NCBI GenBank assembly: GCA_036971615.1
Contig: JAYKKR010000009.1
Location: 1,302,001-1,366,000, forward strand
Origin: Amyloporia xantha
Taxonomy: Eukaryota; Basidiomycota; Agaricomycetes; Polyporales; Adustoporiaceae
Length of the DNA: 64,000 bases
Direction: 5' to 3'
Shown here: piece after piece, positions 1 to 12,796 of the stretch
Numbering within the stretch: the first letter of the stretch is position 1
Layout of the letters: each line of letters starts with the position of its first letter
Made by a program: the position numbers and the translations under genes
The notes under the pieces: model-generated
The model's database searches: none
What the model saw: the letters and a program-made list of their open reading frames with translations, nothing else
Told to the model about the DNA's origin: nothing

Positions 1-204
1 CACGGTTTGTAGTACGTCGAGAGACAGAGGCCAACGGTCTGACTGGTAGCGTCATCCATCGCTGTCCCCCGACCCCGTATTCGACGATCGATGCGTGTCT
101 CCGGCCCGGTTCAGCTATAAGTAATCGAGGCTGCAATTACACCATCAAGTCTACTTTTGCACTTTCTGGGATACGCGACTTGCGCCCATATCGCATCTGC
201 ACAA

Positions 205-1500
205 ATGCCTGCCGCTTACCCTACTCGTCAGCTTGGCCGCAATGGCCCAACTGTCAGCGCAATCGGCTTCGGAGCCATGGGTAAGATGGCCAGTGATCTC
301 CCACTTCCGTGCTCTTGACATGAACCGGATCATCTTTCGCACTGCGCAGGCATTGGCGCCTTCTACGGGAAGCCCGCCGAAGAGAAAGAGGCGTTCGACA
401 CCCTGACCTACGCCGCAGATCGCGGTGTGACCTTCTGGGACACCGCCGACCTGTACGGAATCAGTGTGTGCTTTCCGACGTCGCTGTTGGCATGCTTTCG
501 TGACCGGGATCCCTTTCAGGCGAGGAAATGCTCGGTCGGTGGCTCGCCCACACGGGCAGGCGCTCCGAGGTCTTTTTGGCGACCAAATTTGGGTCCAGGG
601 ACTTTACCCCTGGCGTCGCCAACCCTTGGAAGCCCAACAGCAAGCCGTCTTACATCAAACGGCAGATTGAAAGTTCACTGAAGGCACTCCAGACCGACTG
701 GATCGACCTGTACTATCAGCACCGTGTGGACCCGGAGGTCCCCATCGAGGGTAAGTCTTCATTGACCCATTCACACGCCACATGATCTCACCGCGGCGTC
801 GAAGTGGTGATGGAGACCTTCCGCCCTTACATCGAAAGCGGCAAGATCAAGTACATCGGGCTGAGCGAGTGCGCCATCGACGTGCTGCGCCGCGCCAAGA
901 GCGTCCCGGGCGTGGGGGAGAAGCTCGTGGCGTGCCAGATGGAGTACAGCCCGTTCGAAGTCGAGATCGAGACGTCCGGCTTCCTCGCCACCGCGCGGGA
1001 GCTCGGCGTGGGCGTCGTGGCATACTCGCCTCTGGGCCGGGGTACGCTCGCCACGTCCATCTCCCACTCCGCGTCGCTGACCCGGACGTTGAACGACAGG
1101 CCTGATCACCGGGCAATACAAGTCCCCCAAGGACTTTGGCGAGGGCGACATCCGCGCGAGCCTCCCGCGGTTCTCCGAGGAGAACTTCCCCAAGAACGTC
1201 GCGCTCGTGGACAAGTTCCGCGCGGTGGCGGACAAGATTGGCGCGACGCCCGGTCAGGTAGGGCTCGCGTGGATCCTCGCGGAGCACCCCAACATAATCC
1301 CTATCCCCGGGACGCGCTCTGTGCCTCGTCTGGAGGAGAACGCGAAGGCGGCTGAGATCACATTGGCCCCGGAGGATGTGAAGCAGCTCCGCGCTGCGGT
1401 GGATGCGGCGGATGTACAGGGCCCCCGCTATCATGCCCAAGCCATGACGAACATAGGCAATTCTTGCATCCCTCTCAGCGAATGGAAGGGCGAGCAGTAG
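205..1500 (+). CDS. Aldo-keto reductase (AKR13-like)
   Basis: NADPH-dependent aldo-keto reductase of the TIM-barrel superfamily, probably cytosolic; the substrate cannot be read from sequence. Starting at ATG 205 (MPAAYPTRQLGRNG) the frame continues through four short introns: after GAMG, after DLYGIS, after VPIE (donor near 751) and after SPLGRG (donor near 1041). The classical tetrad is visible: Asp and Tyr in FWDTADLYG, Lys in ATKFG and His in YYQHRVD. Later blocks IGLSE, QMEYSPF, SPLGRGLITG and IPIPGTRSVPRLEEN are the usual barrel and cofactor-binding segments. About 340 residues, normal for the family. It ends at TAG 1498-1500. The family assignment is secure; the physiological role is unknown. 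Confidence 0.93.
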
Positions 1501-2129
1501 AACTAAAGAGGGTGCCAATGGCAACCGTGACGGCGTTGGCGGGGATTGACAAACGGCGTGTGTTCCTCGGGTTAGCTGTACATATGATGGATGATTACCG
1601 ACAAACCCTACATAGCAGACCTGTATCAATGGAGACTTGTACCAGTGAGCAAATATTCGAAACCTACTGTCAAAAAGCTCCTTGCACGTGTGATCCTAAA
1701 CATCCTTACGGCATCGGTATTGGGCAACACGAACACGAGTTCGGTCAATTTAGTAACTGCTAAGCAGGCTATATACTACTATGCTATGAATATGAAGTAA
1801 CGGTACACATTATAACACGGAAGATGCATGAATGCTCGACAGTCAGTATGAGGCGATGTGAGCAACAGAGAGGATAATGAGGATGAGGATGCGTGTGCGA
1901 TGACGACCGATCAGACAGTATTGCGCGTGGGCGGCGAGTATGGTACCTGCGTATCCCCAGACCGCATGCGATGAGACCGTTCAGATGAGTGTGAGAGAAT
2001 GGAAACCGGGAAAAAAAGAGCGCAAACAGAGGAGGAAACCCAATGCAAACAATATCGTACACCAAACCGAAAAAAGATGCAGCAGGACAGCAGACAAAAA
2101 TCGAAACGAAAACGAATATCCCCACCATA
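1501..2129. other. Intergenic, no gene seen
   Basis: This 629-bp stretch separates the 3' ends of two convergent genes. Short open frames here have no protein-like composition. It presumably holds the two 3' UTRs. Confidence 0.6.
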
Positions 2130-4608
2130 TCACCAGCCTGCATAGTGATAATCATCCGCCCAACTGCGATTGCGAGCCACAGTGCGCTGCCGGCGCTCGT
2201 CCTTATCGTCAGCTTCGTGGCCGCTCTTGCTACCCGACTCATCCTTCGGTGGATCGCTGGTCATAGCGGTCAGAGGTCGCAGGTTACTTCCGAGCACACC
2301 GCCCCTGCGAGCGCCCGTTAACGCATTCCGACTGACTTGTCGTTCCCAAAGTAGATTGCGACGCAGACTCTCCGAGAGCTCCGTCGAGAGCATCTGCCTC
2401 CGCGTCGTCCGCGGAGTCATCACTGGCGCCGGGGCAGGGAGGTTGTACGGATGACCGAGAGGTATAGGAGCCGTGGCGACAGAAGGAATCACAGGGCGCA
2501 CGGTAGCCTCAGTAGGTGGCGGTCCACGATCTGAATTGCGCCGACGGCTCGAGTCCGCCAACGCCTCCAGCTTCTGCTGTGCCAAACTCCGCGATACTTG
2601 GATACCATTGTCCGCGCTCTCGTCGTCGCTATCACTATCCTCTTCCAACTCTTCCGTGTGAGGACGCCCCTTCGGCCTGGTGTTGGACAGGCCGCTGCCA
2701 TTAGTCGAAGGAGCCTGTGCTGTAACTTGGGCAGCAAGCGGCACAGCCACCGAGCTCTTGCTAGTCGGGAGCGGTGGTGCCGCCCCCTGCCGAGCAAACT
2801 GCGTCATGTCCTGTGAAGAGAAGCCCCGCGTACGGTACGGATGATTTGGCGGGAACAGATTTGGATCAGGGTTCAGAAGCTGCGAGAGCAGACCAGATTG
2901 CGTGCGGTTGAGATTCGAGTACGATCGCTTCGGGACCTTTGCGAACATGTCCCGCTGCCGCTGCGCCTCCTCCGCCGCCTCGCGAAGCGACGCTTCACGT
3001 TCGCGTTTCTCCTTGTCGTGCTCCTCCGCGCTGTTGTCCTCCGAAGCCCATTCCGAGTCGTCCTCCGTGTCTGTCGTTTCGTAGTCCGAAGACGTACTGA
3101 CAACGATATTACGTCTCGGCGGCTGCACTACACCATTCGCGGGCTTAGCCGGTTCAGCTTGTTGGGGTCGGATCACCGCAGGCTCCTTAGGTGCCAGTTT
3201 CGATGGTCCGGCGACAGGAGCCCGAGAGCCGTTCGACGACACTGAACCGATGTTGAATGTCGTCTTCTTCGGCTCCCCATTGGCAGCCTTCCGCTGTGCG
3301 GCCTGACGCTCGCGCTGCAAATGAGTCTGCGTCTGTGTCCGATGCAGGTTCGCCGCGCGAACCGGCGCATGCTTCACAGTCTCCTTGCTCTTGCGAGCCT
3401 GTGCTTTAGACCCACCTCGCTTGGCCGCCGGCCCAGCAGTCCGACTGCCACCATCAGATTTCAGATGGCTCGAGGCAGCACTACTAACACTCTGCGCATG
3501 GCCATCATCCGATTTGCCATCCGTAGGCTGAGAGGCCGTATCGGGCGAATCACGTTCCGGCGATTCTGCAGCCTCCTGCAGGAAAAATCGCCTATCGGAT
3601 GGCTTCAGGGTCTCGTCACCGCGCTCCGACGATGAGCGGGTAAGAGTGTCACGTGATATCCCCGTCGCGGACTGCGAATAGGCCGGCGGCTTCACTGAGC
3701 AGGCGACAGCTGACTTGACAGGGGCAGCAGCGGCAATCATAGAGCGTGTGGATGGCGGCGGTAGAAGATGGGTAGGTGTATGCCCCGATGTCAATGTCCC
3801 TGGGCCTCGGGCCACGTTGGGGGTGGCCGGTGGCGTAGGATGAGGTGTCGGGTTTACAACCACAACGCGGGGGAAACTGGGAGTTGCCGTCGGAGGTGTG
3901 TTCGGGAGCTGCAGTGACACTACTGGACGAGACTGCGCAAGGCTGGGAACAGGTGAGGACCGTGGCACCTGCGGGGGAATAGCCCGCATGGCCTGCGTTG
4001 ATTTCTTCCCCTGAGCCATGTCCAACTTGCCAGGCAGGATGTCAATGATCAATCTGCCGACACCTACGGCGTGATGTGCGATCGGACGGTCCATAGGCAC
4101 ACTGGCGGTGCTGAGACGGCGACTGGACGCAAGTGCAGACAGCATCGACATGTCCCCGTGCCACGAGTGTACAGGTGCAACACCCGTGACACCGTCCAAA
4201 GGAGGCGGGGACAGCAGATCATTTGCTAAAGCAAAAGATTCAACGACCCGACCGCTAGGCATTTGCGAAAAATACCAACCCTCATTATCCTCGGATACAG
4301 GGGTGATGGGCGACGCACTCCGCTTTTCGCAGTAGGTAGGGGACAGGGTACCTGGTGAGGACGATGGAGAGTGTTGTGCGGCAATTTCGCGGTACCACAA
4401 GCGCCAGGAGATGTTCTCGAGCCGCCGTCCGTCTTTGAGCGACTCCTTGCACTTGGTGAACACTGTAGAAGATTCGCTCAGTATGTCCCTCCCATCGATC
4501 AGCGGGATACGCACAGGCCCACAGCCCATACAGGGCGTCTTCGCCCTCGAGCTCCTGGACGACGTCGGCTGAGACGGACAACACAGGGGAGGGAAAATGC
4601 GCTATCAT
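2130..4608 (-). CDS. AreA GATA-like domain / DUF3295 regulatory protein
   Basis: Probable nutrient- or stress-linked regulator. Exon 1 (4608-4515) encodes MIAHFPSPVLSVSADVV and EGEDALYGLWA. A 52-nt intron (4463-4514) joins it in frame to FTKCKESLKDGRRLENISWRLWY, the hallmark of the fungal AreA-GATA-like domain (PF08550). The rest of about 800 residues is Ser/Pro/Thr-rich and disordered, with acidic clusters (DYETTDTEDDSEWASEDN; DSDSDDES). The C terminus carries LSTELSESLRRNLLWERQ and ends with ADDYHYAGW, the expected DUF3295 tail. There is no GATA zinc finger, so it is not AreA itself; the yeast protein with the same N-terminal domain, as I recall it, is Mks1. Starting at 4529 in another frame would lose the domain start, so I prefer 4608. 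Confidence 0.85.
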
Positions 4609-7384
4609 AGTGCGGCGGGGCTAGAACTACAGGACAAAGGTGAAATAAAAGGAGAGCAATGCGCTGTGCGCTGTGGGCGAGTGCACGAAACGTAGAGACA
4701 CAGGTCGACGGCCGATGGAGGTAACCTTGGAGGCGAGGATAATATCTCGCTCCGTCGGCTCCGGGGATGACCAGATCAGTTACAGTAGGCGATGGACGTG
4801 CCAGGGGCCGGGCGCTGAGAGCGCCGTGTGTCGAGGAGGGCCGCCTGTGGATGAATTTGCGGGACGGAGGGGGTGTGGGGGTGGGGGAAGGTGGCCGTTG
4901 GTGATGAAGAGCGGTGAGGGCAGCGGAGGCAAGCTGTTTGAAACATCACCTCCAACATTTGGGATAAACCTCTGAGACGGACCGGGGCCTCCGCAGGAAT
5001 ATCACGCCGCACCCGCCATGCACTTTGCTATTTACGTCTATTTACGTGTCACACCGAATTGCCTGATTTGGGACTTATGGATCGTATCTCGGAATGGACC
5101 CGTGTAGTCTCCGTTGCTGACTAATCAGAAATGGATGACAATCGATCCATTTCAGTAATAGTCTGCATCAAGTCGCGTCGCCCAGTAGGCCTTCGACCTT
5201 ACGCCCAATTTGGAAGGAGACACACATACTGACTGCCTCTCAGACGTCCCGGCTATTACCGTAGAGTAGCTTGAGGTGTTCATACTTCACAATAAAATGA
5301 ATTTACTACTCAAATATTCATTCTTGAGGCCTTTCCAATCATGATAGGAACAGGTACACGGTGAACATGGATGGAATCGCATTGTCGCGCACTCAGAGAG
5401 ACGCATTATTTGCGCAGGCTTGGTCACCCACGTGATTCGTAAAGCCGAAGGCCTATTCCCGGTGGCCAACTGATGAAGACTAGGACCCGTGGCCTCTGCT
5501 CAGCGCTCGCCCCTGGGCACGGACGAGAATGTCATGTGGCCAGTGCCTCCCGTCCACGGCTGTCCATTTCCCTCTCCTCTCGGGCAGTTACGTGCTCCTG
5601 GCCTGTTCTCCCGATGGCCCCCATGACCATCCAACCCGTCTCCGCACTCAACCACTGTCATTCATCATTCAAATTTCCTGCAGCTCGAGGAGCAAACCCA
5701 GAAGCTAGTCCTCGTTTGCTTCCCATATCCGAATTCCATCCTCCCACAAGTCTGAATCCAGCCAGAGGCCATGTCATTTAGCCCGAACGTTGCGCCTGGA
5801 AGTCCCGCCTCAAGTGCCACCACTTGCTCCCCCGCAAGCCTGCAACTGCCGTGATGCTCTATTTCCATCGAACCACCGCAACAGGGCCACAGGGCCACCC
5901 CTACCCCATGACCCATGACCCACAGCACCTGTGTGGATCCCGGGGTGAGAAATGAATATAGCGGCTGTGAATTCGAAAGGTGCGGCTGCCCATGGGGTAA
6001 CGACGAACATGATGGGGAATATTTCATATTTCATCACATCCGGGGTGGGCGCAGTGCGTCTAACTGCCTCGCAACCCACCCGCTGCCGGTGCACATCTTC
6101 GACTTTCGCGCGTCCATCGGGTCAGTGTTTACGGTAACGCTCACACGAACGCGGGGAACTCTATCACGCCAGGCATGTCGACCTCTCCTTGGGTCCGCCC
6201 TTCTTCCGTATTCAGCCGCAGCTCGAGCTCTCCGTGCGACCAATATCGAGATTCGGTTGTCCCGTACGTACATCGCCTAGGAATTGTATGTGACTTCGTT
6301 GTATGTGACTTCGTGCGAGAAGCCGTGCAATGCGCATTCCGCCGAATGTAAGCAGAACTTCAGGCGGCGTTGCCACTCGCACCGCCCAATCTGTCAAATA
6401 GACGTGCCGCTGCATCAATAGAATCTCGCAGCTTTGCTTCGTTGAAACTCGTCGCTTACCACACAGGATGGCAGCCGCCAACTCAACAGAACTCGAATGT
6501 AAGCGCGGAGCGTTAGCGAACTGAAGTATGCGCCGGGATGTACCAAACACAAGCGGTACGATATTACTCTACAGTTCGTATTCAAGGAGATCAGGACCAT
6601 CGGGACAGAGTGAACCCAGTGCATGAATGCGCCGATGTCACACTACCAACACCATGTCTTTCCCCCGATCTCGCAAACGGGCTGGTCGGCTGTCGCATGT
6701 CAAACCGCACCCTGACGCCGTCACCCTCGGCGAACTGCGAACACGGGGAGAAGGCAGCAGACCCATTAGGGCAGGTATAATACAACATACAAATAAAGTT
6801 ACAGTGCGTCAAGTGCCAGCGGGGGAAGACATCAATGGAGGCGGCCATGCTAGAACGGAACAAGGGTGCCAGGAAGAGTAATACATAGTCAGGGATTAAT
6901 GATGCAGACGGCTGAGGCACTCTAATGACACGGGACCGACGGTATTCGAAGCGCGGGGGCTTTTGTGCGTCGACAGTAGGGGGTGCGATTCAGAGTTCAG
7001 GGTCCTGCGACTGCATGCGTGTTCTGGAGGAGAATTAGCTGTACAAGGCAGGTGCTTCTACATATATGCATATTAGAAAGGGTGGCAAAGTTCGCGAGAC
7101 GTCCCGGCGGAGGTGCTGATATCGGACAACCAGTCTACGCCGAGACGCGCGCTTAGTAATGGCGGTCGTATTACCAGTAGCGAATTCGCGAAGCACCGTC
7201 ATTTCCGAGTTCGAAGCACATGAATTGATTGTTCGCCTGCGCTGAAACCACTCGGGCGGTGTCCACGCTGGCACCAGGAACAAGACGATACGTAACGCTG
7301 ATAGAGTGCGACGCAGGCACACCAGTCAGCACGACGGGGGCAAGAGGACTGCATAAAGGGACAGACGTACAGAGATCGGGCGGG
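4609..7384. other. Gene-poor 2.8-kb intergenic region
   Basis: Open frames on both strands are short, overlap one another and lack splice-consistent continuation or family motifs. The proximal part (about 4609-5000) should be the promoter and 5' UTR of the minus-strand AreA-like gene. Apart from one 15-bp tandem duplication near 6284 I see nothing that I can name. Confidence 0.5.
6284..6313. repeat. Perfect 15-bp tandem duplication
   Basis: The unit TTGTATGTGACTTCG occurs twice head to tail (6284-6298 and 6299-6313) with no mismatch. It is probably a slippage product in intergenic DNA. Confidence 0.85.
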
Positions 7385-8411
7385 CTACGAATCGGGCACA
7401 ACGGATGGTTCGATCGTGCACGTCCCTTTCTCCAGATGATACTTCAGCCCGTTCGGGTTAAGATACGACTGCCGCGCGTAACACATGTAAATCAGCATTA
7501 GCGTCAGCCTCCGCGATGCGCGCACGTACCTTCGAACAACCTTCTCTCTACGCGTGCAGCGCCAGGATCAGCACGAGCCTCGCGTATACAGCCATAGAGC
7601 GCGCGCCACTCACCGGACACTTGTACGCCTTCTCGCGCGCCCGCCTCTTTGCATGCGAGAAGCGCTCCGGCCGCCGCTGCGCCTCCTTGCGCTCGGGCAT
7701 CCCCAGCTTTCCGCGCGCTGACCCCGGGAGCTGCCTCGTCGTCCTGTCCTTGTCCTGGCCCTTGCCCTTGCCGCCGTATTTCCTCCGCGCGGACGCGTCG
7801 TGGCTGCTGGGCGCCTGACGCTCATCCGCAGGCGGCTGCACGGAGAGAAGCGATGGTGGGAGGCAGATGGGCTCGCTGGGGTTCGGCGACGGGAGCGTTG
7901 AGCCCGAAGAGAAAGACGCGCTGTCGGTGTCGGATGACTCGATGTCCATGTACGTCTGCACGGCGATGGGGTCGAGGCGGGACGTTAGCGCGTCGTGTGG
8001 ATCGGAATAGGCATTCGAGTCGGGCGCGGCGGGCGGGTCGGGCTGCGGGTAGCCAAAGACGACGCTGGAGCAGGACTCGAAGTCGTCGCGTGGGGCATTC
8101 GGATTGAGGCTGGGATGGATGGGTCGACCATCCCGTCCGAGGACTACGACGTGATGCTCCTCGAAATGGTCGAGAAGCTCGTGCAGATCGGCCAGCGCGA
8201 GGCCGCAGCAGGAAAAGTTGGAACACTGGAGAGACACACGTGAGACAGCGTTGCGATGAAGGGAATGAGGAGTCTTGTCGCCGACCATTCTACAGCGAGC
8301 GGAGGTCAAGAGGCGTGTGTGGATGCTCGCTGTAGGATGTCCGGTGGCTTGCTTCGTCTTCCGACCTCTCGTGGTGGTGAGAATGTCCGGTCCACTGGTA
8401 GATTTGTTCAC
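7385..8411 (-). CDS. SFP1-like C2H2 zinc-finger protein with 18-nt microexon
   Basis: Putative nuclear transcription regulator of the fungal SFP1 type. The N-terminal finger is CSNFSCCGLALADLHELLDH followed by FEEHHVVV (acceptor-like TCTCCAG just before its first Cys). A Ser/Pro-rich linker and a basic stretch (KRRAREKAYKCP) follow. The large open frame then ends in a non-homologous tail, but splicing restores the second finger: intron 7548-7613, microexon 7530-7547 (REGCSK), intron 7469-7529, last exon 7468-7385 (SYLNPNGLKYHLEKGTC ... VVPDS stop). The result, KCPREGCSKSYLNPNGLKYH plus LEKGTC, is a textbook finger of this family. The 5' end is uncertain: 8411 is the first Met of the frame, and an upstream exon may exist. 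Confidence 0.78.
7530..7547 (-). other. 18-nt microexon of the SFP1-like gene
   Basis: Flanked by TAG on the acceptor side (7548-7550) and GTACGT on the donor side (7524-7529). It encodes REGCSK in phase 0 and supplies the second Cys of the C-terminal zinc finger, which neither neighbouring exon contains. Confidence 0.8.
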
Positions 8412-10048
8412 CGTGCCAAGCGTGACTGGGGAGGGCCACAGAGAGGTGGCCGTTCGCGCCCCAGCTTCGATGGTGGCCTAGCAGTGAGATGCGTCGCAGT
8501 GACGCATGGCCACCGCCCTCATATGCTGGCGGACACAGGGACATGTCACTGCAATTATCTGAACTTCACGTCGAATTCAGTATGTTAAGGAAGAGTATCG
8601 TCACGCTCCGTGCGCCTCGATGGTGTACTTCTGGCGGTGAGCCCGAAGTACAATGCAATGTCACCAAGGCGCCGAGACATGACGTCCCACGTTCCGATTC
8701 CGTAGGAAACGAACCTCCCCGTGAACACGACACTCTGGTGGTGGTCCATGTCGCAAGCAATACAGGGCGTCTGGCACAGAGAATATAAGACGAGAGTTTC
8801 ACGTACAAAGTCGCGCTCTATTGCACTGAAATGAGATGAGTCTGGTGGAGGTGTGGGTGTGGGTGACTTCGTCAACTGGAAGCTTTGTGTGTGATTGTTA
8901 TGATGATTCAAGAAAGGGAGAAATACATGATGCTCACTCTAATATATCGTTCCAGCTCATGCTCGGGGATGACAGCGGCGGGGACTGTGAAGGGTGAAAG
9001 AGTGGGGGGAACGAGCGCCGTGAGCGTTCAAGGAGCGTGATATACGCCGGGGCTTGTTCCAAGGAGACGGATCTAGCAGTTCATCGACACTCGGAGATGA
9101 AAGAAAGAAGCATTCACAGGTTCCGCAGAGCAGGCTCTGCACCAGCGCACGACACGGGGGCGACGGGAGCCAGGAACAGAGCGTGTTTCGGTAAGCCAGG
9201 CGACGATCGTCTTGGCTATGGTTGACAGCTACAGAGCGCAAAAGGAACGATATTCGTAGGAATATTCTGCACCGGGAGGGCGCATGTCCGTACAGAGCTC
9301 AGCTCGTATATCTAGGTCTCGCCCTCGTGGAGTTGTTCGCGTGGAATATAGCCCACCCATCAATCTTAGCACATAAGCGAACCAGCCCGGCACCAATAGG
9401 GCCCTGGCATGACGCAGGTTCTTGGCTACTTGTCCGAGAGAGCCACCCATCGCCAATTAAGAAGAGCGTATCCAGGACATGCCGAAGGCTCTCATCTCGC
9501 GAAGCTTGGAGTCGGCCTTCTCTACAGAACATTTTGATGTTTCACCAGCCAACGCTCTACCCATTTTCCGGGACGTTTTCGAAATCAGATTCACTCGATA
9601 TGGGTCCGAGAAATGACAACGGTTATGCGTAGAGTTTCCAGAAGAGTGGGTTCCTATGCACCCCTCGAAGGTGAGGTCAAAGGTGATGGTCGTCGAAGAT
9701 CTAGAGCAGCTGGTGTGTGTCTCCAGGTTGTCGCCCAGACGAATACCACACGTCACGTCAGGTGACGGCAGATCTCCGTGCTAGATCTAGACTTGATCGA
9801 AAGGTTCCGAGTGGCGAGTGCCATGCGCGTTCAAAGCAGGACCCGCCCCTTCACCATTTAGACTATGCAGGTAGCGGCATAGCCATTAGCTGCTGCACCT
9901 CGACGAAACCAAGGCTGCTCTCTACGATAGGCACACTTGTGTCCAAATATGCAAAAATGGATAGGATCTATACGATACAGTAAATTAAACGCTACATATA
10001 TCTAACTTACTAGCGACCTTAATGATATCATAAAATATTGTGTAGCAT
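8412..10048. other. Intergenic, no gene seen
   Basis: This stretch lies upstream of the SFP1-like gene and downstream of the MFS gene. Frames of 60-136 codons exist on both strands, but none shows a motif, membrane pattern or convincing splice continuation. Confidence 0.5.
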
Positions 10049-11530
10049 CTATACCTTCACCTTCAACGCAGTGCCGGCCTTGTACACTCGCGCAAACGCC
10101 ATCGAAACACCGGACGCCGCAATAACGACACCACAGACGATCTGCGCCCTGACATAGTACTCCCTCTCCAAATTGATAATCGCCCCCGCAATCGGAGTGC
10201 CAATGAGCAGCCCCAGCCCCGCAAAGCTGAACGCCATCCCCATCCGCGTCCCCACCCGCTTCATGTCCGCCGACAGGCTCGGCACGACCGACGGCGTGAG
10301 CGAGACGATGCTGCCCGAGAAGAACCCATACAGCACCGCGAACGCCGCGAGGCCGCCCACGTCGCGTATCGTGATCCAGGCGAACGCCAGCACGGCCGAG
10401 ACGAGCAGGCACGGGACGAGCATGTTCAGCGGGCCCGTCCTGTCCGCGAAGAAGTTCGGGATCAGCCGCCCGAGCACGGACGCGCCGTTCAGGAGCGACA
10501 CGAAGTAGAACGCGAGCGCGCCGCCCGCGCCGGTCTTCCCCGCTGCGAAGGAGCTGATGTAGAAGAACGGGATGTAGAGCCCGATGAAGCCGAAGAAGAG
10601 CCCGAGCGTGTAGAAGGCGAAGGGCAGCTCGTGGAACGCGGCGAGGTCGAGGAGCGCGCGCCGCTGTCGCGGCTGCACGCGCAGCTTCATGACGGCGAAG
10701 CAGACGGAGAGCGTCGCGAGCGCGAGGAAGCCCATCACGCGCGTCGCCCAGCCGAACCCGATCCGGGGCTGCAGCTGGTGGAAGACGGCGGTGTAGACGA
10801 CCGCTCCTGTGGACGAACGTTCATTAGCGTTAGCGAGACCGCTCCCGACTGAGGACGTGGACGCGACTTGCCTATGCTGCTCCCGCTGGCTGCGATGCCA
10901 GTCGCGAGGGATCGTCTCTGCCGGAAATAGGTCGCGACGATGGCGACGCTTGGGACGAAGAGGCAGCCGGCTCCGAGGCCGACACAGATGCCCTGTGCGA
11001 GGAGGATCTGGTAGTATCCTGTCGCGATGCTCGTCATCATCATTCCGAACACAACCAGGAACGTGCCGAGCGCAAGCAGCGAATATAGGTAGCCCATGTC
11101 GAAGATGGGCCCGGTCAGCACGCCGACAAGGAGCAGGAGGAAGCCTTGCGCTGACCCGATCCAGGATATGGTAGAGGGCGAGAGATGGCTCAGAAGTCCG
11201 GCTTCGTAGTATGTCTGGAACGCGCCGAAGGTGTTGACGATACCCCTAGGAGGGTGTTAGCATACATAACACGGTCTACTAACAATGGCATAGAGCTCAC
11301 CAAGAGTTAAAGAACAGAAAGAAGGACCCGAGGACCTGCAACCAGGCGACGAGGCCTCCATCACAATTTGAAGGTGGAGGTGGTGGCAGATCAAGATCAC
11401 GATCATTAGTGGGCTGTTCTGCCTCCTTGACAGCTGCATCGGCACCAAATACTCCCTTCTGGACATTCGCATGTAGCCTCAGCTCACCGGCGCTGTCGAT
11501 TGCTTCTTTCTCTGTGCTGTTGGACATCAC
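10049..11530 (-). CDS. MFS permease, monocarboxylate-transporter-like (Mch family)
   Basis: Major facilitator of the fungal Mch/MCT type, in the plasma or an organellar membrane; the substrate is not predictable (family members handle monocarboxylates or riboflavin). Exon 1 starts at 11530 (MMSNSTEKEA; a second Met follows at 11527) with a hydrophilic tail and then DGGLVAWLQVLGSFFLFFNSW, the family's first membrane segment. Two introns follow, one after FFNSW and one after GIAASGSSIG near 10800-10860. Conserved blocks are GIVNTFGAFQTYYE, ILLAQGICVGLGAG, GLYIPFFYISSFA, GFFSGSIVSLTPSVV and GMAFSFAGLGLLIGTPIAGA. About 430-440 residues and twelve predicted helices, a normal length. It ends KAGTALKVKV at 10049. 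Confidence 0.9.
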
Positions 11531-12796
11531 AGCGAGTTATTGGCCGATTTCGGGTCAATCCTGTGTCTGCGGATGACGTCGCTGTGGACAGCACAACACA
11601 TTCTCCATGTTTTATACCTTCCATCCAGCAATGTAGGATGGCCATTAGCAATGAGATGAATCAGCCCGTAGGCCATGGTCTCCTTCCCGCCGCATTAGTC
11701 ATGCACAGGTACCCTCCGACATAGTCGCACGCCGTACATAGGTATCCCGCACACTGCGCGGCGTCTCCGGATTAGGCCTAGCCAATAGAATGTTAATGGC
11801 GCCTGAGCTATGTATGTCGTCATCTGTAGCGATCTCGTACAGGTGCGGCGAGGTCCATGAAGTCAATCAATGTAGGCAGTGATGTAGATTCCATTGAAGA
11901 TCTCGAGGTGGCATACATGAAAACCGAATAGTATGAATAGGCCGAAGGCATTGAGAATCTTCATGACGGATGGTCCTGTGTAGCACCTTCGGCCTAATAG
12001 CCCCAGGACGCTGCAGAATCTACAATGCCCTAGAATTGAGGTACAAAACGGACGCCCAGCTTCACAGTAGGCTAGCGCCCTGACTACTCTGAGAAGTGAG
12101 CTCCTTTGTTACTTATCTTGATCCTGCTTGCCAGGCGTAAACCGAGACTACTGGCATCTTACGATCGTGCTACTTAGACCATTGATCACGATGCGAGATT
12201 GCTCCCCGAGCTCGAGCCTGCGACCATTGCAGAGCTTAATCAGCCGCGCGTCTGAGAGCCATTTTGAGCGCTGGAGGCCACTCACGTCTGAAGTCCAATC
12301 AGGGAATTATTCTCGGAAGGGCTCACACAACATACCTGACACGGGCAGCTCTGAAAATGGTAGTATGTGTGTTTCAAGTCGAAGATCCTTATGTAACAAC
12401 CTGTGACCGATGCTCGGTTTTGCAAAGGTCACTGCCGACTGTAGAAGGATTGTAGTTAACCACGGGCAGTCGTTCATGGGCCTGTCAGGGTATCAGCATT
12501 AGGTCTGATGCCTGGGATTTTATATAAGGTTTGGACGGGGAGGTATTGCCATGATTCGTCAGTCGGCGCTTTCCTGCGCCTTCCACGCAGCAGTACAATG
12601 AGAGCGTGATCATCGACCGGATAATTCGAAAAGGCTGCTATTGCAGGAGTAGCGTAATCCCGCAATGCTGGACAAATTTAAAAATGCACGACTTCACATG
12701 CCGACTGTGGAATCCAGATATCAGTGAGAGTAAGCGCCTGTACGGGGATGAGACCTGATAACCCTAACACAAGGGCGAGCGCGCCCATCTTCAAAC
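11531..12796. other. Intergenic, promoter side of the MFS gene
   Basis: No coding signal was recognised. A small inverted pair (AGGCCGAAGG near 11940 and CCTTCGGCCT near 11987) could form a hairpin with a loop of about 40 nt, but it has no obvious function. The stretch ends at the target-site duplication of the transposon that follows. Confidence 0.5.

Noticed and set aside
4609..7384. Many 60-120-codon frames in the gene-poor stretch
   Set aside because: They overlap each other on both strands and none shows codon-level or motif evidence of coding.
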